This document shows positions 16,435 to 25,180 of a stretch of DNA of 64,000 nt, piece after piece. The translations under genes were made by a program, and so were the position numbers. The notes beneath the pieces were generated by a model. The model was not told the origin of the DNA and made no database searches. It saw only the letters and a program-made list of their open reading frames with translations. Within the stretch, counting starts at the first letter, position 1, and every line of letters begins with the position of its first letter. The stretch comes from Rhodococcus sp. 14-2470-1b (GTDB taxonomy: Bacteria > Actinomycetota > Actinomycetes > Mycobacteriales > Mycobacteriaceae): positions 62,001 through 126,000 of the forward strand of contig NZ_NPFY01000036.1 in the NCBI RefSeq assembly GCF_002259415.1, read 5' to 3'.

Positions 16435-17064
16435 ATGGCCATCATTCACGCCGCCGAGTTGACGCCGAGCAAGCGCGACGCTCTCCGCGCTTGGCTACCT
16501 ACACGCCCATGGGCAACCAGCACCGACGTCGACATCCTCGGCACGTACAGATTCGACGATCCCACCGGTGCCGTCGGGATCGAGACATTTCTGATCTCGA
16601 CCGGCGGCCGAGTACTGCAGGTCCCGATCACATACCGCGGCGCACCTCTGTCCGGGTCCGTGGAATCCCTCGTGACGACGATGGAGCACTCGGTCCTCGG
16701 TACGAGATGGGCCTACGACGGTGTGGCCGATCCCGTCTACGTGACCGCGCTGGCAGCCGCGATCCTGACCGGTGGAACCGAGGCCGCCTTGGAGTACGAC
16801 TACCAGGCTCCGCCGGAAAAGCGGGCCGTCACCACCCGGGTCGTCGGGACCGGAACCCCGGGCACCCAGGTTCCTGCCATCGACTCGGTGTCGTCGGTCG
16901 ATTCCGACCAGTCGACGAACATCACTGCGGGGACGACGCGAATCGACCTCGTCCGCGTCGTGGACACGACTCGATCGACGGCGGCCGGCCCATCCCTGAC
17001 CGGCACCTGGCCCGGTCAGTCCGACCCCGTCGTCCTGGCCTGGATCAGGCCGCACGAGCACTGA
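16435..17064 (+). CDS. Maltokinase N-terminal cap-like domain protein
   Basis: The 209-residue protein starts MAIIHAAELTPSKRDALRAWLPTRPW, the signature of the cap domain found at the N-terminus of actinobacterial maltokinases, here without any kinase domain. A VPITYRGAPL stretch and the HSVLGTRWAYDGVADPVYV segment match the cap fold. Stand-alone caps of this type occur in mycobacteria and relatives; function is unknown. Maltokinase itself feeds maltose-1-phosphate into glucan synthesis, but no such genes are nearby, so a link to glycogen metabolism is only suggestive. The start is set by the leaderless-type hexamer at 16422. Confidence 0.7.
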   Translation: MAIIHAAELTPSKRDALRAWLPTRPWATSTDVDILGTYRFDDPTGAVGIETFLISTGGRVLQVPITYRGAPLSGSVESLVTTMEHSVLGTRWAYDGVADPVYVTALAAAILTGGTEAALEYDYQAPPEKRAVTTRVVGTGTPGTQVPAIDSVSSVDSDQSTNITAGTTRIDLVRVVDTTRSTAAGPSLTGTWPGQSDPVVLAWIRPHEH

Positions 17065-17141
17065 CCGACGACTACGGACTTGTTGCCGGACAGAGGTTTA
17101 CCTAATTCTGCGGAACCGTACCCGCGGCGACGGTTCGGACG

Positions 17142-17147
17142 TAGCAT
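17142..17147 (+). promoter_or_regulatory. Candidate -10 hexamer TAGCAT, leaderless receiver gene
   Basis: TAGCAT ends 7 nt before the GTG at 17155 and so supports that start over the upstream ATG at 17080. Confidence 0.4.
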
Positions 17148-17154
17148 CGCTCAC

Positions 17155-17562
17155 GTGACCGCCTCGCTGCGCATCCTCGTCTACAGCAGCAATGCACACA
17201 CGCGCGCCGACGTCACCTCCGCCATCGGCAGACACCCCGATCCGGCGCTTCCGGATTTCGAGTACCTCGAGGTCGCGAGCGAGCCCATGGTGGTGCACTA
17301 CCTCGACGCAGGTGGAATCGACCTGGCGATCCTCGACGGAGAGGCAGCGCCGGCGGGCGGAATGGGCGTCGCCAAGCAACTGAGGGACGAGCTCGAACAC
17401 TGCCCGCCGCTGGTCGTGCTCACCGGCCGCCCCGACGACAGGTGGCTGGCCGAGTGGTCCGGGGCCGAGGCTGCGGTGTCGCAACCCATCGACCCGTTCG
17501 TCCTGACCGAGGCAGTGACGGGCTTGCTGCGCGAGTCGTCGAAATCTGTCGGTCACAACTGA
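17155..17562 (+). CDS. Stand-alone receiver-domain protein (Rv3143-like), atypical
   Basis: The 135-residue protein is a single CheY-like receiver with no output domain. Asp61 in AILDGE sits at the phospho-acceptor position and Thr90 in VLTGR at the switch position. The usual conserved Lys is replaced by Gln110 in SQPIDP, and the acidic metal pair near the N-terminus is missing (RILVYSSN), so classical phosphorylation is doubtful. A homologue, Rv3143, lies before nuoA in M. tuberculosis, and here too the gene precedes the nuo operon on the same strand (197 nt gap). A role in regulating complex I or its expression is inferred from this linkage. Confidence 0.75.
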   Translation: MTASLRILVYSSNAHTRADVTSAIGRHPDPALPDFEYLEVASEPMVVHYLDAGGIDLAILDGEAAPAGGMGVAKQLRDELEHCPPLVVLTGRPDDRWLAEWSGAEAAVSQPIDPFVLTEAVTGLLRESSKSVGHN

Positions 17563-17759
17563 TTTCCATTCGCTGCCACTCCCCGGCGCAAGATCAACTT
17601 TCTGACCGACACGCCGACCTGGCTGGCCGAAAACCGAGACAAGTCGGGGCATCACACCGGTAGGCTGTGTTCCAGCTCACAATTTCTGTTGGCTAAGGAC
17701 CTCTTGGTCGGCAGAACTCCTCATTTGCTCACAAGGCAGGCACGGAGAGGCGACACAGG
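17563..17759 (+). promoter_or_regulatory. Untranslated region upstream of nuoA, presumed nuo promoter
   Basis: This 197-nt gap is the only sizeable non-coding stretch before the 15-kb nuo operon, so the main promoter should lie here. A TAGGCT hexamer near 17661 is a possible -10. I see no strong inverted repeat or riboswitch-like fold. Confidence 0.35.
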
Positions 17760-18119
17760 TTGAACGAGTACATCCCCATTCTGGTCCTGGGCGCTGTTGC
17801 GGTCGCCTTCGCCCTCGTGTCCGTGGTCATCGCAGCAGTCGTCGGGCCCAAGCGTTACAACCGCGCGAAATTGGATGCCTACGAATGCGGGATCGAGCCG
17901 ACCGCGCAGCCGATGGGGGCGGGTCGATACCCCGTCAAGTTCTACCTGACGGCCATGCTGTTCATCATCTTCGACATCGAGATTGTCTTCCTCTATCCCT
18001 GGGCTGTTCACTTCGACGCGCTCGGCATCTTCGGTCTTCTCGCAATGGGCATGTTCATCGTCAGCGCAGCCGTCGCGTACGCCTACGAGTGGCGTCGAGG
18101 CGGTCTGAGCTGGGATTAG
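17760..18119 (+). CDS. nuoA: NADH-quinone oxidoreductase subunit A
   Basis: NuoA is one of the membrane subunits of respiratory complex I and helps join the peripheral arm to the membrane arm. The 119-residue protein has three helices (about 5-28, 62-85, 90-110) and the conserved loop AKLDAYECGIEPTAQPMG with the ubiquinone-site Cys, followed by RYPVKFYLTAMLFIIFDIEIVFLYPWA. TTG start with GGAGAGG upstream. It is the first gene of the nuoA-N operon. Confidence 0.96.
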   Translation: MNEYIPILVLGAVAVAFALVSVVIAAVVGPKRYNRAKLDAYECGIEPTAQPMGAGRYPVKFYLTAMLFIIFDIEIVFLYPWAVHFDALGIFGLLAMGMFIVSAAVAYAYEWRRGGLSWD

Positions 18120-18157
18120 CCCGCCGATCGCGCACCGAACAACAAGAAAGGTCCGAC

Positions 18158-18712
18158 ATGGGTCTCGAAGAGAAGCTCCCGAGCGGCTTTCTGCTGAGCA
18201 CGGTGGAGGGCCTCGCCGGTTACGTTCGCAAAGGCTCGCTGTGGCCCGCGACGTTCGGACTTGCATGCTGTGCGATCGAGATGATGGCCACCAGCTCGGG
18301 GCGGTTCGACATCGCCCGTTTCGGCATGGAGGCGTTCCGCGCATCCCCTCGGCAGGCAGACCTGATGATCGTCGCAGGACGGGTCAGCCAGAAGATGGCG
18401 CCGGTTCTCCGGCAAATCTACGACCAGATGGCCGAGCCGAAATGGGTTCTGGCGATGGGCGTGTGCGCATCCTCGGGCGGAATGTTCAACAACTACGCCA
18501 TCGTCCAGGGCGTCGACCATGTCGTTCCAGTCGACATCTATCTGCCGGGCTGCCCACCGCGGCCGGAGATGCTGCTCGACGCAATCCTGAAGCTGCACGA
18601 GAAAATTCAGGAGATGCCGCTGGGCGTGGACCGCGAGACGGTAGCGCGTGCAGCCGAGGAAGCGGCACTGAACTCCAGGCCGACCATCGAGCTGAAGGGA
18701 CTGCTTCGATGA
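18158..18712 (+). CDS. nuoB: NADH-quinone oxidoreductase subunit B
   Basis: NuoB carries iron-sulfur cluster N2, the last electron carrier before quinone. The four cluster ligands are visible: Cys37 and Cys38 in LACCAIE, Cys103 in GVCASS and Cys132 in GCPPRPE. The 184-residue length is typical. The ATG is preceded by AGAAAGG 6-7 nt upstream. A longer open frame from 17885 lies inside nuoA and is not used. The stop overlaps nuoC as ATGA. Confidence 0.97.
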   Translation: MGLEEKLPSGFLLSTVEGLAGYVRKGSLWPATFGLACCAIEMMATSSGRFDIARFGMEAFRASPRQADLMIVAGRVSQKMAPVLRQIYDQMAEPKWVLAMGVCASSGGMFNNYAIVQGVDHVVPVDIYLPGCPPRPEMLLDAILKLHEKIQEMPLGVDRETVARAAEEAALNSRPTIELKGLLR

Positions 18713-19365
18713 CGGTGGACAAGCGCGGGATGTTCGGCGTCCGCGGGACGGGCGACACCTCAGGGTACGGACGGCTCGTGATCCCGGCGCTGGTTCAGGG
18801 CAGCACCGAGCGGCCCTACGGAGGATTCTTCGACTCGGTCGCCGACGAACTCGCCTCCGCACTCCGAGAAGACTTCGGTGTCCACTTCGACACTGCCGTC
18901 GAATCCGTCGTCGTCTTCCGAGGTGAATTGACCCTGCATGTCCGGCGCGAGCACCTGCTCGCAGTTGCGACCGCGCTTCGAAACGGTCCGGAACTACGGT
19001 TCGAGATGTGCCTGGGCGTCAACGGCGTTCACTATCCACACAACACCGGTCGAGAACTTCACGCGTCCTATCCTCTGCTCTCCATCACTCACAATCGCCG
19101 TGTTCGTCTGGAAGTGTCGGTGCCGGAATCGGATCCGCACATCCCGAGTCTCGTCGGTGTATACCCGACGAACGACTGGCACGAACGCGAGACCTTCGAC
19201 TTCTTCGGCATCGAGTTCGACGGACACCCGTCGCTGACACGTATCCAGATGCCTGACGACTGGGTGGGTCATCCCCAGCGCAAGGACTATCCATTGGGTG
19301 GAATTCCCGTCGAGTACAAGGGCGCGAGCATTCCCCCACCGGATCGACGGCGGGAGTACAACTGA
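18709..19365 (+). CDS. nuoC: NADH-quinone oxidoreductase subunit C (30 kDa)
   Basis: NuoC is a peripheral-arm subunit bracing NuoB and NuoD. This is the separate, unfused form (218 residues), unlike the NuoCD fusion of enterobacteria. The family signature ERETFDFFGIEFDGHP and the tail DDWVGHPQRKDYPLGG are present near residues 163-205. ATGA overlap with nuoB gives the start at 18709. Confidence 0.96.
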   Translation: MTVDKRGMFGVRGTGDTSGYGRLVIPALVQGSTERPYGGFFDSVADELASALREDFGVHFDTAVESVVVFRGELTLHVRREHLLAVATALRNGPELRFEMCLGVNGVHYPHNTGRELHASYPLLSITHNRRVRLEVSVPESDPHIPSLVGVYPTNDWHERETFDFFGIEFDGHPSLTRIQMPDDWVGHPQRKDYPLGGIPVEYKGASIPPPDRRREYN

Positions 19366-20696
19366 TGACGGACACAGCCGGCCACGACACATCGGCCGCT
19401 CCGGAGAAGTCCTTCACCGTGTCCGGGCAGGACTGGGACGACATCGTGGCGGCAGCCGCCGACACGTCGGCGTCGTCGGAGGAGCGGATCGTCGTCAACA
19501 TGGGTCCGCAGCACCCGTCGACGCACGGTGTACTACGGCTGATTCTGGAGATCGAAGCAGAGACCGTGACCGAAGCCAGGTGCGGAATCGGCTATCTGCA
19601 CACCGGGATCGAGAAGAACCTCGAATTCCGAAACTGGACCCAGGGCGTCACGTTCGTCACGCGGATGGATTATCTGTCGCCTTTCTTCAACGAGACTGCA
19701 TATTGCCTCGGCGTCGAGAAGCTCCTCGACATCACCGACGAGATTCCCGAGCGCGCAACCGTGATTCGCGTTCTGCTGATGGAACTCAATCGAATCTCGT
19801 CTCACCTCGTCGCCCTTGCGACGGGTGGGATGGAACTGGGCGCCGTGACAGCAATGCTGTTCGGGTTCCGCGAACGAGAACAGATCCTCGACGTCTTCGA
19901 AACCATCTCGGGTCTGAGGATGAACCACGCATACATTCGTCCCGGCGGGTTGGCTCAGGACCTGCCCGAGGGAGCGATTCAGAAGATCCGCGGTCTTCTC
20001 GACACCCTGCCGTCCGGCTTGACGGACATGTCGAACATGTTGGACGACAACAGGATCTGGAAGGCACGCACCAAGGGAATCGGTTATCTCGACCTCACCG
20101 GATGCATGGCGCTCGGGATCACCGGACCGATGCTCAGATCCACCGGTCTGCCTCACGATCTGCGGGTGTCGCAACCGTACTGCGGTTACGAGAACTACGA
20201 GTTCGACGTGTGCACCGACACCGGGTGCGACGCGTACGGCCGCTACATCATCCGAGTCGCGGAGATGCGTGAGTCGCTGAAGATCGTGGAACAGTGCCTC
20301 GATCGGCTCCGACCGGGGCCGATCATGATCGACGACAAGAAGATCGCGTGGCCTGCCGACCTGTCCGTCGGCACCGACGGGATGGGAAATTCCACGGAAC
20401 ACGTCCGAGACATCATGAACACGTCGATGGAATCACTGATCCACCATTTCAAGTTGGTGACCGAGGGGTTCCGCGTTCCGGCCGGGCAGGTCTACGTTGC
20501 CGTCGAATCGCCGCGCGGTGAGCTCGGCGTGCACATGGTGAGTGACGGTGGCACTCGGCCGTTCCGAGTGCACTATCGGGATCCGTCGTTCACCAACCTC
20601 CAAGCCGTGGCTGCGACATGCGAGGGCGGAATGGTTGCCGACGTCATCGCCGCCGTCGCCAGCATCGATCCCGTGATGGGCGGTGTCGACCGATGA
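19365..20696 (+). CDS. nuoD: NADH-quinone oxidoreductase subunit D (49 kDa)
   Basis: NuoD forms the quinone pocket with NuoB and descends from the large subunit of nickel hydrogenases. The 443-residue protein shows NMGPQHPSTHGVLRL near 45-59 (quinone-contact His region), ELNRISSHL, GGLAQDLPEG and the C-terminal DPVMGGVDR. The first ~40 residues are a variable, acidic extension. Start shares one base with the nuoC stop (TGATG). Confidence 0.97.
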   Translation: MTDTAGHDTSAAPEKSFTVSGQDWDDIVAAAADTSASSEERIVVNMGPQHPSTHGVLRLILEIEAETVTEARCGIGYLHTGIEKNLEFRNWTQGVTFVTRMDYLSPFFNETAYCLGVEKLLDITDEIPERATVIRVLLMELNRISSHLVALATGGMELGAVTAMLFGFREREQILDVFETISGLRMNHAYIRPGGLAQDLPEGAIQKIRGLLDTLPSGLTDMSNMLDDNRIWKARTKGIGYLDLTGCMALGITGPMLRSTGLPHDLRVSQPYCGYENYEFDVCTDTGCDAYGRYIIRVAEMRESLKIVEQCLDRLRPGPIMIDDKKIAWPADLSVGTDGMGNSTEHVRDIMNTSMESLIHHFKLVTEGFRVPAGQVYVAVESPRGELGVHMVSDGGTRPFRVHYRDPSFTNLQAVAATCEGGMVADVIAAVASIDPVMGGVDR

Positions 20697-21520
20697 GCGA
20701 GAAGGTCCATCTCCAACTCCGAACCCGCCCAGCCCCCTACCCGGACGACGTCCGCGCCCGCCTCGACGAGGACGCCAAGAAGATCATCGCGAGATACTCG
20801 CCTCCCGAAGCGCCCGATCCCACGATGGCGCGATCCGCACTGCTGCCGTTGCTCCATCTGGTGCAGTCGGAGGACGGGTACGTCTCCCCCACAGGAATCG
20901 AATTCTGCGCCGAACACCTCGGGTTGACCGGTGCCGAAGTCACTGCGGTGTCGAGCTTCTACTCCATGTATCGGCGCGAACCGACGGGCGAGTATCTGGT
21001 CGGCGTCTGCACCAACACCTTGTGTGCCGTGATGGGCGGAGACGCGATCATGGATGCTCTGCGAGAACACGTCGATCCCTCCGATCCGGCCGTGACTCTC
21101 ACTCACGTCGAATGCAATGCAGCATGCGACTACGCGCCGGTCGTCATGGTCAACTGGGAGTTCTTCGACAATCAGACACCGGAATCTGCTCGTACACTCG
21201 TCGATTCCCTCTGCTCCGGCGCCGAAGTGGTTCCCACCCGTGGTGCGTCTTTGTGCACGTTCAAGGAGACGGAGCGAATTCTCGCCGGTTTCCCCGACGA
21301 ACGGCTCGGTGCGGTGCACGCCGGTGGACAAGCAGGTGCGCCGACACTGGCAGGTCTCCGGATCGCTCGTGAGCACGGAATGTCCGCGCCGACAGCCGAA
21401 GAAGTGCGGGACAGCGGAGCTGCTCCGTTGGGCTCCGAACAGGCCAACGCCGCCGAGACCACCAAGGACAAGCCTGCCCCCGCACCGACGGAATCGGTTC
21501 CGCCCGAGAAAGGACCGTGA
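20693..21520 (+). CDS. nuoE: NADH-quinone oxidoreductase subunit E (24 kDa)
   Basis: NuoE binds the 2Fe-2S cluster N1a of the NADH dehydrogenase module. The thioredoxin-like domain carries ligands Cys106 and Cys111 (CTNTLC) and Cys141 and Cys145 (CNAAC). At 275 residues it is longer than the classic form because of a C-terminal Ala/Pro/Glu-rich tail from about residue 225, common in actinobacteria. ATGA overlap with nuoD. Confidence 0.95.
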   Translation: MSEKVHLQLRTRPAPYPDDVRARLDEDAKKIIARYSPPEAPDPTMARSALLPLLHLVQSEDGYVSPTGIEFCAEHLGLTGAEVTAVSSFYSMYRREPTGEYLVGVCTNTLCAVMGGDAIMDALREHVDPSDPAVTLTHVECNAACDYAPVVMVNWEFFDNQTPESARTLVDSLCSGAEVVPTRGASLCTFKETERILAGFPDERLGAVHAGGQAGAPTLAGLRIAREHGMSAPTAEEVRDSGAAPLGSEQANAAETTKDKPAPAPTESVPPEKGP

Positions 21521-21521
21521 C

Positions 21522-22835
21522 GTGGCGCTGACACCTGTCTTGAGCAGTTACTGGGACGACCCCGAATCATGGACTCTCGAAACCTACGAACGCCACGGTG
21601 GATACGACGGCCTCCGCCGCGCACTCGGCATGCCCGCAGGCGACGTCATCGCCTCGGTGAAAGACGCGGGACTTCGAGGCCGAGGAGGGGCCGGTTTCCC
21701 GACGGGCATGAAGTGGAGCTTCATTCCGCAGGGTGACGGCAAGCCACACTATCTGGTGGTGAACGCCGACGAGTCCGAACCCGGCACGTGCAAGGACACG
21801 CCGTTGCTTCTCGCGACGCCGCAGGTCCTGATCGAGGGAATCGTGATCGCGGCGTATGCGATTCGGGCGCATCGCGCCTACATCTACCTGCGAGGGGAGG
21901 TCGTCCCCGTGCTCCGACGCGTTCAGGCCGCGGTCGAGGAGGCCTACGCCTCGGGATATCTCGGCTCGGACATCCTCGGCAGCGGATTCGATCTGGACGT
22001 CGTGGTGCACGCGGGCGCGGGCGCGTACATCTGCGGCGAGGAGACAGCTCAGCTGGACTCGCTCGAGGGTCGACGTGGGCAACCCCGACTGCGGCCACCG
22101 TTTCCTGCGGTGGCAGGCCTGTACGCGTGCCCGACGGTCGTCAACAACGTCGAGTCCATCGCGAGCGTCCCGTCGATTCTGCGCAACGGTGTCGACTGGT
22201 TCCGGTCCATGGGGAGCGAGAAGTCCCCGGGTTTCACCCTGTACTCGTTGTCGGGACACGTGACGACTCCCGGACAGTACGAGGCTCCGCTCGGTATCAC
22301 GCTGCGGGAACTTCTGGACTACGCGGGCGGCGTGCGCGAGGGTCATTCGCTGAAGTTCTGGACGCCAGGCGGGTCGTCGACGCCGATCTTCACTGCCGAC
22401 CACCTCGACGTCCCGCTCGACTACGAGGGCGTCGGCGCAGCCGGATCCATGCTGGGCACCAAGGCGCTGCAGATATTCGACGAGACCACGTGCGTCGTAC
22501 GTGCAGTACGGCGATGGACGGAGTTCTACGCCCACGAATCCTGCGGCAAATGTACGCCGTGCCGCGAAGGAACGTACTGGCTCGTGCAGATCTACGAGAG
22601 ACTCGAAACCGGCCGCGGAACGGAATCGGATCTCGACACTCTGCTGGACATCGCGGACAGCATTCTCGGCAAGTCCTTCTGCGCCCTGGGCGACGGTGCA
22701 GTCAGTCCGATCACGTCGTCGCTGAAGCATTTCCGCGACGAGTACATACAGCACATCGGCGCACCATGCCCGTTCGATCCGCACCGCAGCACGCTGATGT
22801 CCGCCGAACTGACAGCGGGAGGGCTTTCGTCATGA
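21522..22835 (+). CDS. nuoF: NADH-quinone oxidoreductase subunit F (51 kDa)
   Basis: NuoF binds NADH, FMN and the 4Fe-4S cluster N3, where electrons enter complex I. Visible motifs: LRGRGGAGFPTGMKW (FMN/NADH loop, about 46-60), NADESEPGTCKD, GAGAYICGEETALL-like GAYICGEET, and the cluster motif ESCGKCTPCREGT near 340-352. GTG start at 21522, one base after the nuoE stop, is preferred over longer upstream readings that run through nuoE; the 437-residue product matches family length. Confidence 0.96.
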   Translation: MALTPVLSSYWDDPESWTLETYERHGGYDGLRRALGMPAGDVIASVKDAGLRGRGGAGFPTGMKWSFIPQGDGKPHYLVVNADESEPGTCKDTPLLLATPQVLIEGIVIAAYAIRAHRAYIYLRGEVVPVLRRVQAAVEEAYASGYLGSDILGSGFDLDVVVHAGAGAYICGEETAQLDSLEGRRGQPRLRPPFPAVAGLYACPTVVNNVESIASVPSILRNGVDWFRSMGSEKSPGFTLYSLSGHVTTPGQYEAPLGITLRELLDYAGGVREGHSLKFWTPGGSSTPIFTADHLDVPLDYEGVGAAGSMLGTKALQIFDETTCVVRAVRRWTEFYAHESCGKCTPCREGTYWLVQIYERLETGRGTESDLDTLLDIADSILGKSFCALGDGAVSPITSSLKHFRDEYIQHIGAPCPFDPHRSTLMSAELTAGGLSS

Positions 22836-25180
22836 GCACCTCGGTGGACACCGTCACCGTCAGCATCGACGGCCAGGAAATCCAGGTTCTTCCCGGCACC
22901 CTCGTGATACGGGCCGCGGAGCTGATCGGTATCCAGATTCCCAGGTTCTGCGACCACCCGCTCCTCGATCCGGTGGGGGCATGCCGCCAATGTCTCGTCG
23001 AAGTGGAGGGCCAGCGGAAGCCATTGGCGTCGTGCACCACGACGGTGACCGACGGCATGGTCGTTCGCACGCAGCTGAGCTCGCCGGTTGCCGCGAAGGC
23101 GCAGAAGGGCGTGATGGAGCTGTTGCTCATCAATCACCCGCTCGACTGCCCGGTGTGCGACAAGGGCGGCGAGTGCCCCCTGCAGAACCAGGCGATGTCG
23201 GCGGGCCGATCCGAGTCGCGGTTCGTCGAGGAGAAGCGCACATACCCGAAACCGATTCCGCTGTCCACGGAAGTGCTGCTGGACCGTGAGCGGTGTGTGC
23301 TCTGTGCGCGGTGCACTCGATTCTCCTCGCAGATCGCCGGCGACCCGTTCATCGAGCTCGTCGAGCGAGGGGCGTTGCAGCAGGTCGGCATCTACGAGAA
23401 CGAGCCGTTCGAATCCTATTTCTCCGGCAACACCGTGCAGGTCTGTCCGGTCGGAGCACTGACCGGTGCGGCGTACCGATTCCGCGCTCGGCCGTACGAC
23501 CTGGTGTCGACTCCGAGTGCCTGCGAGCACTGCGCCAGCGGGTGCGCGCAACGGACCGACCATCGCCGCGGAAAAGTGTTGCGCCGCCTGGCGGGAGACG
23601 ACCCGACCGTCAACGAGGAATGGAACTGCGACAAGGGACGGTGGGCGTTCACGTACGCCACCGAGCCGGACAGGCTGACCACTCCGCTCGTACGCACGGC
23701 AGACGGAACTCTGGAACCCGCATCGTGGTCCGAGGCCATGGCTGTCGCGGCCGCGGGACTGAACAAGGCTGATCGAGTCGGCGTGCTCGTCGGCGGTCGC
23801 GCCACCGTGGAGGATGCCTACGCGTACTCGAAGTTCACCCGGGTCACGTTGCGCACGAACGACATCGACTTTCGTGCTCGTGCACACAGCGTCGAGGAGG
23901 CCGAGTTCCTCGCTTCGCATGTCGCCGGCACCGACATGAACGTCACCTACGCGCGACTGGACAACGCCCCCTCGGTTGTCCTGGTCGGGTTCGAGCCCGA
24001 GGAAGAATCGCCCATCGTCTTTCTCAGACTGCGTAAAGCCGTCCGCACGAAAGGTCAGAAGGTGCGGGCCGTCGCACCGTTCCTGTCGGCCGGGACGTCC
24101 AAGCTCGGGGCGTCGTTGATCTCCTGTGTGCCCGGCCAGGAGCCCGCGGCGCTGGCGGGCGTCGGCGACCTGCCCGAGGGCAGTGTGATTCTGGTCGGCG
24201 AACGAATTGCGGACACTCCGGGCGGTTACACAGCTGTCGTCGCCGCATCGCGGGAAACCGGTGCGGCTCTGGTGTGGATCCCCCGGCGCGCAGGTGATCG
24301 TGGTGCACTCGACATGGGAGCACTGCCGACCTTGCTTCCGGGTGGGCGACCCGTCGGCGACACCGGCGCGCGCACCGACCTCGCCGAGTTCTGGGGCACG
24401 GACGCACTACCCGAGTCCGACGGCCTGGACACGACGGGCATCCTCGGCTCGGCGAGTTCGGGCGGCGCACTCGTGGTCGGCGGAGTCGAACTCGCGGACC
24501 TACCCGACCCAGCCGGCGCCGCCGAGGCGCTGAAGAGCGCATCGTTCGTGGTGAGCCTCGAGATCCGCCACAGCAGCGTCACCGAACATGCCGACGTGGT
24601 GTTCCCCGTCGCTCCGGTGACCGAGAAAGCGGGGACCTATCTGGACTGGGAAGGGCGCTCTCGCTCCTTCGACGCTGCGATTCCCAATTCACGGTCGCTG
24701 ACCGATGGGCGGGTGCTCCACGCACTCGCCGCCGAGATGAACACTCCCATCGGCCTTCCCGACGTCCAGAGCACGCGCAGCGAGATCGACCGCCTGGGAT
24801 CCTGGACGGGCGCGCCGCCCCCAGCGCCGAGCCATGCTCCATCTTCCGCCCCGAGGCCGAGCATCGGCCAAGCCGTTCTCGCCACGTGGAGAATGCTGTT
24901 GGATGCGGGCCGTATGCAGGACGGTGAACCGCATCTCGCCGGTACCGCCCGCACCCCGGTGGTGCGACTGTCCCCTGGCACGGCAGCAGAGATCGGGGTC
25001 TCCGACGGTGATCCGGTGACGGTGTCGTCGGACTCAGGATCGATCACACTCGAGCTGGCAATCACCGACTTACCCGATCGAGTGGTGTGGCTGCCGATGC
25101 GCTCGACCGGGTCCGAGGTCAACTCGGCGCTCGGTGTAGGCAACGGTGCTGTCGTCCGTATCGAGGGCGTGTCGTCGTGA
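22832..25180 (+). CDS. nuoG: NADH-quinone oxidoreductase subunit G
   Basis: The 782-residue subunit wires electrons from NuoF towards NuoI. Cluster ligands can be read off: N1b Cys40, 51, 54, 68; N5 His102, Cys106, 109, 115; N4 Cys155, 158, 161, 205. The extra N7 cluster is also present, as Cys231, 234, 238 and 266 (CxxC-x3-C-x27-C). N7 is off the main chain and is kept by only some bacterial lineages. The C-terminal molybdopterin-oxidoreductase-like region is redox-inactive and includes a Pro/Ser linker near 655-675. ATGA overlap with nuoF. Confidence 0.96.
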   Translation: MSTSVDTVTVSIDGQEIQVLPGTLVIRAAELIGIQIPRFCDHPLLDPVGACRQCLVEVEGQRKPLASCTTTVTDGMVVRTQLSSPVAAKAQKGVMELLLINHPLDCPVCDKGGECPLQNQAMSAGRSESRFVEEKRTYPKPIPLSTEVLLDRERCVLCARCTRFSSQIAGDPFIELVERGALQQVGIYENEPFESYFSGNTVQVCPVGALTGAAYRFRARPYDLVSTPSACEHCASGCAQRTDHRRGKVLRRLAGDDPTVNEEWNCDKGRWAFTYATEPDRLTTPLVRTADGTLEPASWSEAMAVAAAGLNKADRVGVLVGGRATVEDAYAYSKFTRVTLRTNDIDFRARAHSVEEAEFLASHVAGTDMNVTYARLDNAPSVVLVGFEPEEESPIVFLRLRKAVRTKGQKVRAVAPFLSAGTSKLGASLISCVPGQEPAALAGVGDLPEGSVILVGERIADTPGGYTAVVAASRETGAALVWIPRRAGDRGALDMGALPTLLPGGRPVGDTGARTDLAEFWGTDALPESDGLDTTGILGSASSGGALVVGGVELADLPDPAGAAEALKSASFVVSLEIRHSSVTEHADVVFPVAPVTEKAGTYLDWEGRSRSFDAAIPNSRSLTDGRVLHALAAEMNTPIGLPDVQSTRSEIDRLGSWTGAPPPAPSHAPSSAPRPSIGQAVLATWRMLLDAGRMQDGEPHLAGTARTPVVRLSPGTAAEIGVSDGDPVTVSSDSGSITLELAITDLPDRVVWLPMRSTGSEVNSALGVGNGAVVRIEGVSS

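Noticed and set aside
17563..17759. Riboswitch or attenuator before nuoA
   Set aside because: Only a 5-bp long-range pairing was found; nothing resembles a known leader fold.
21117..21521. Upstream extension of nuoF through nuoE
   Set aside because: Arg/Pro-rich shadow reading; the GTG right after the nuoE stop fits the family start.
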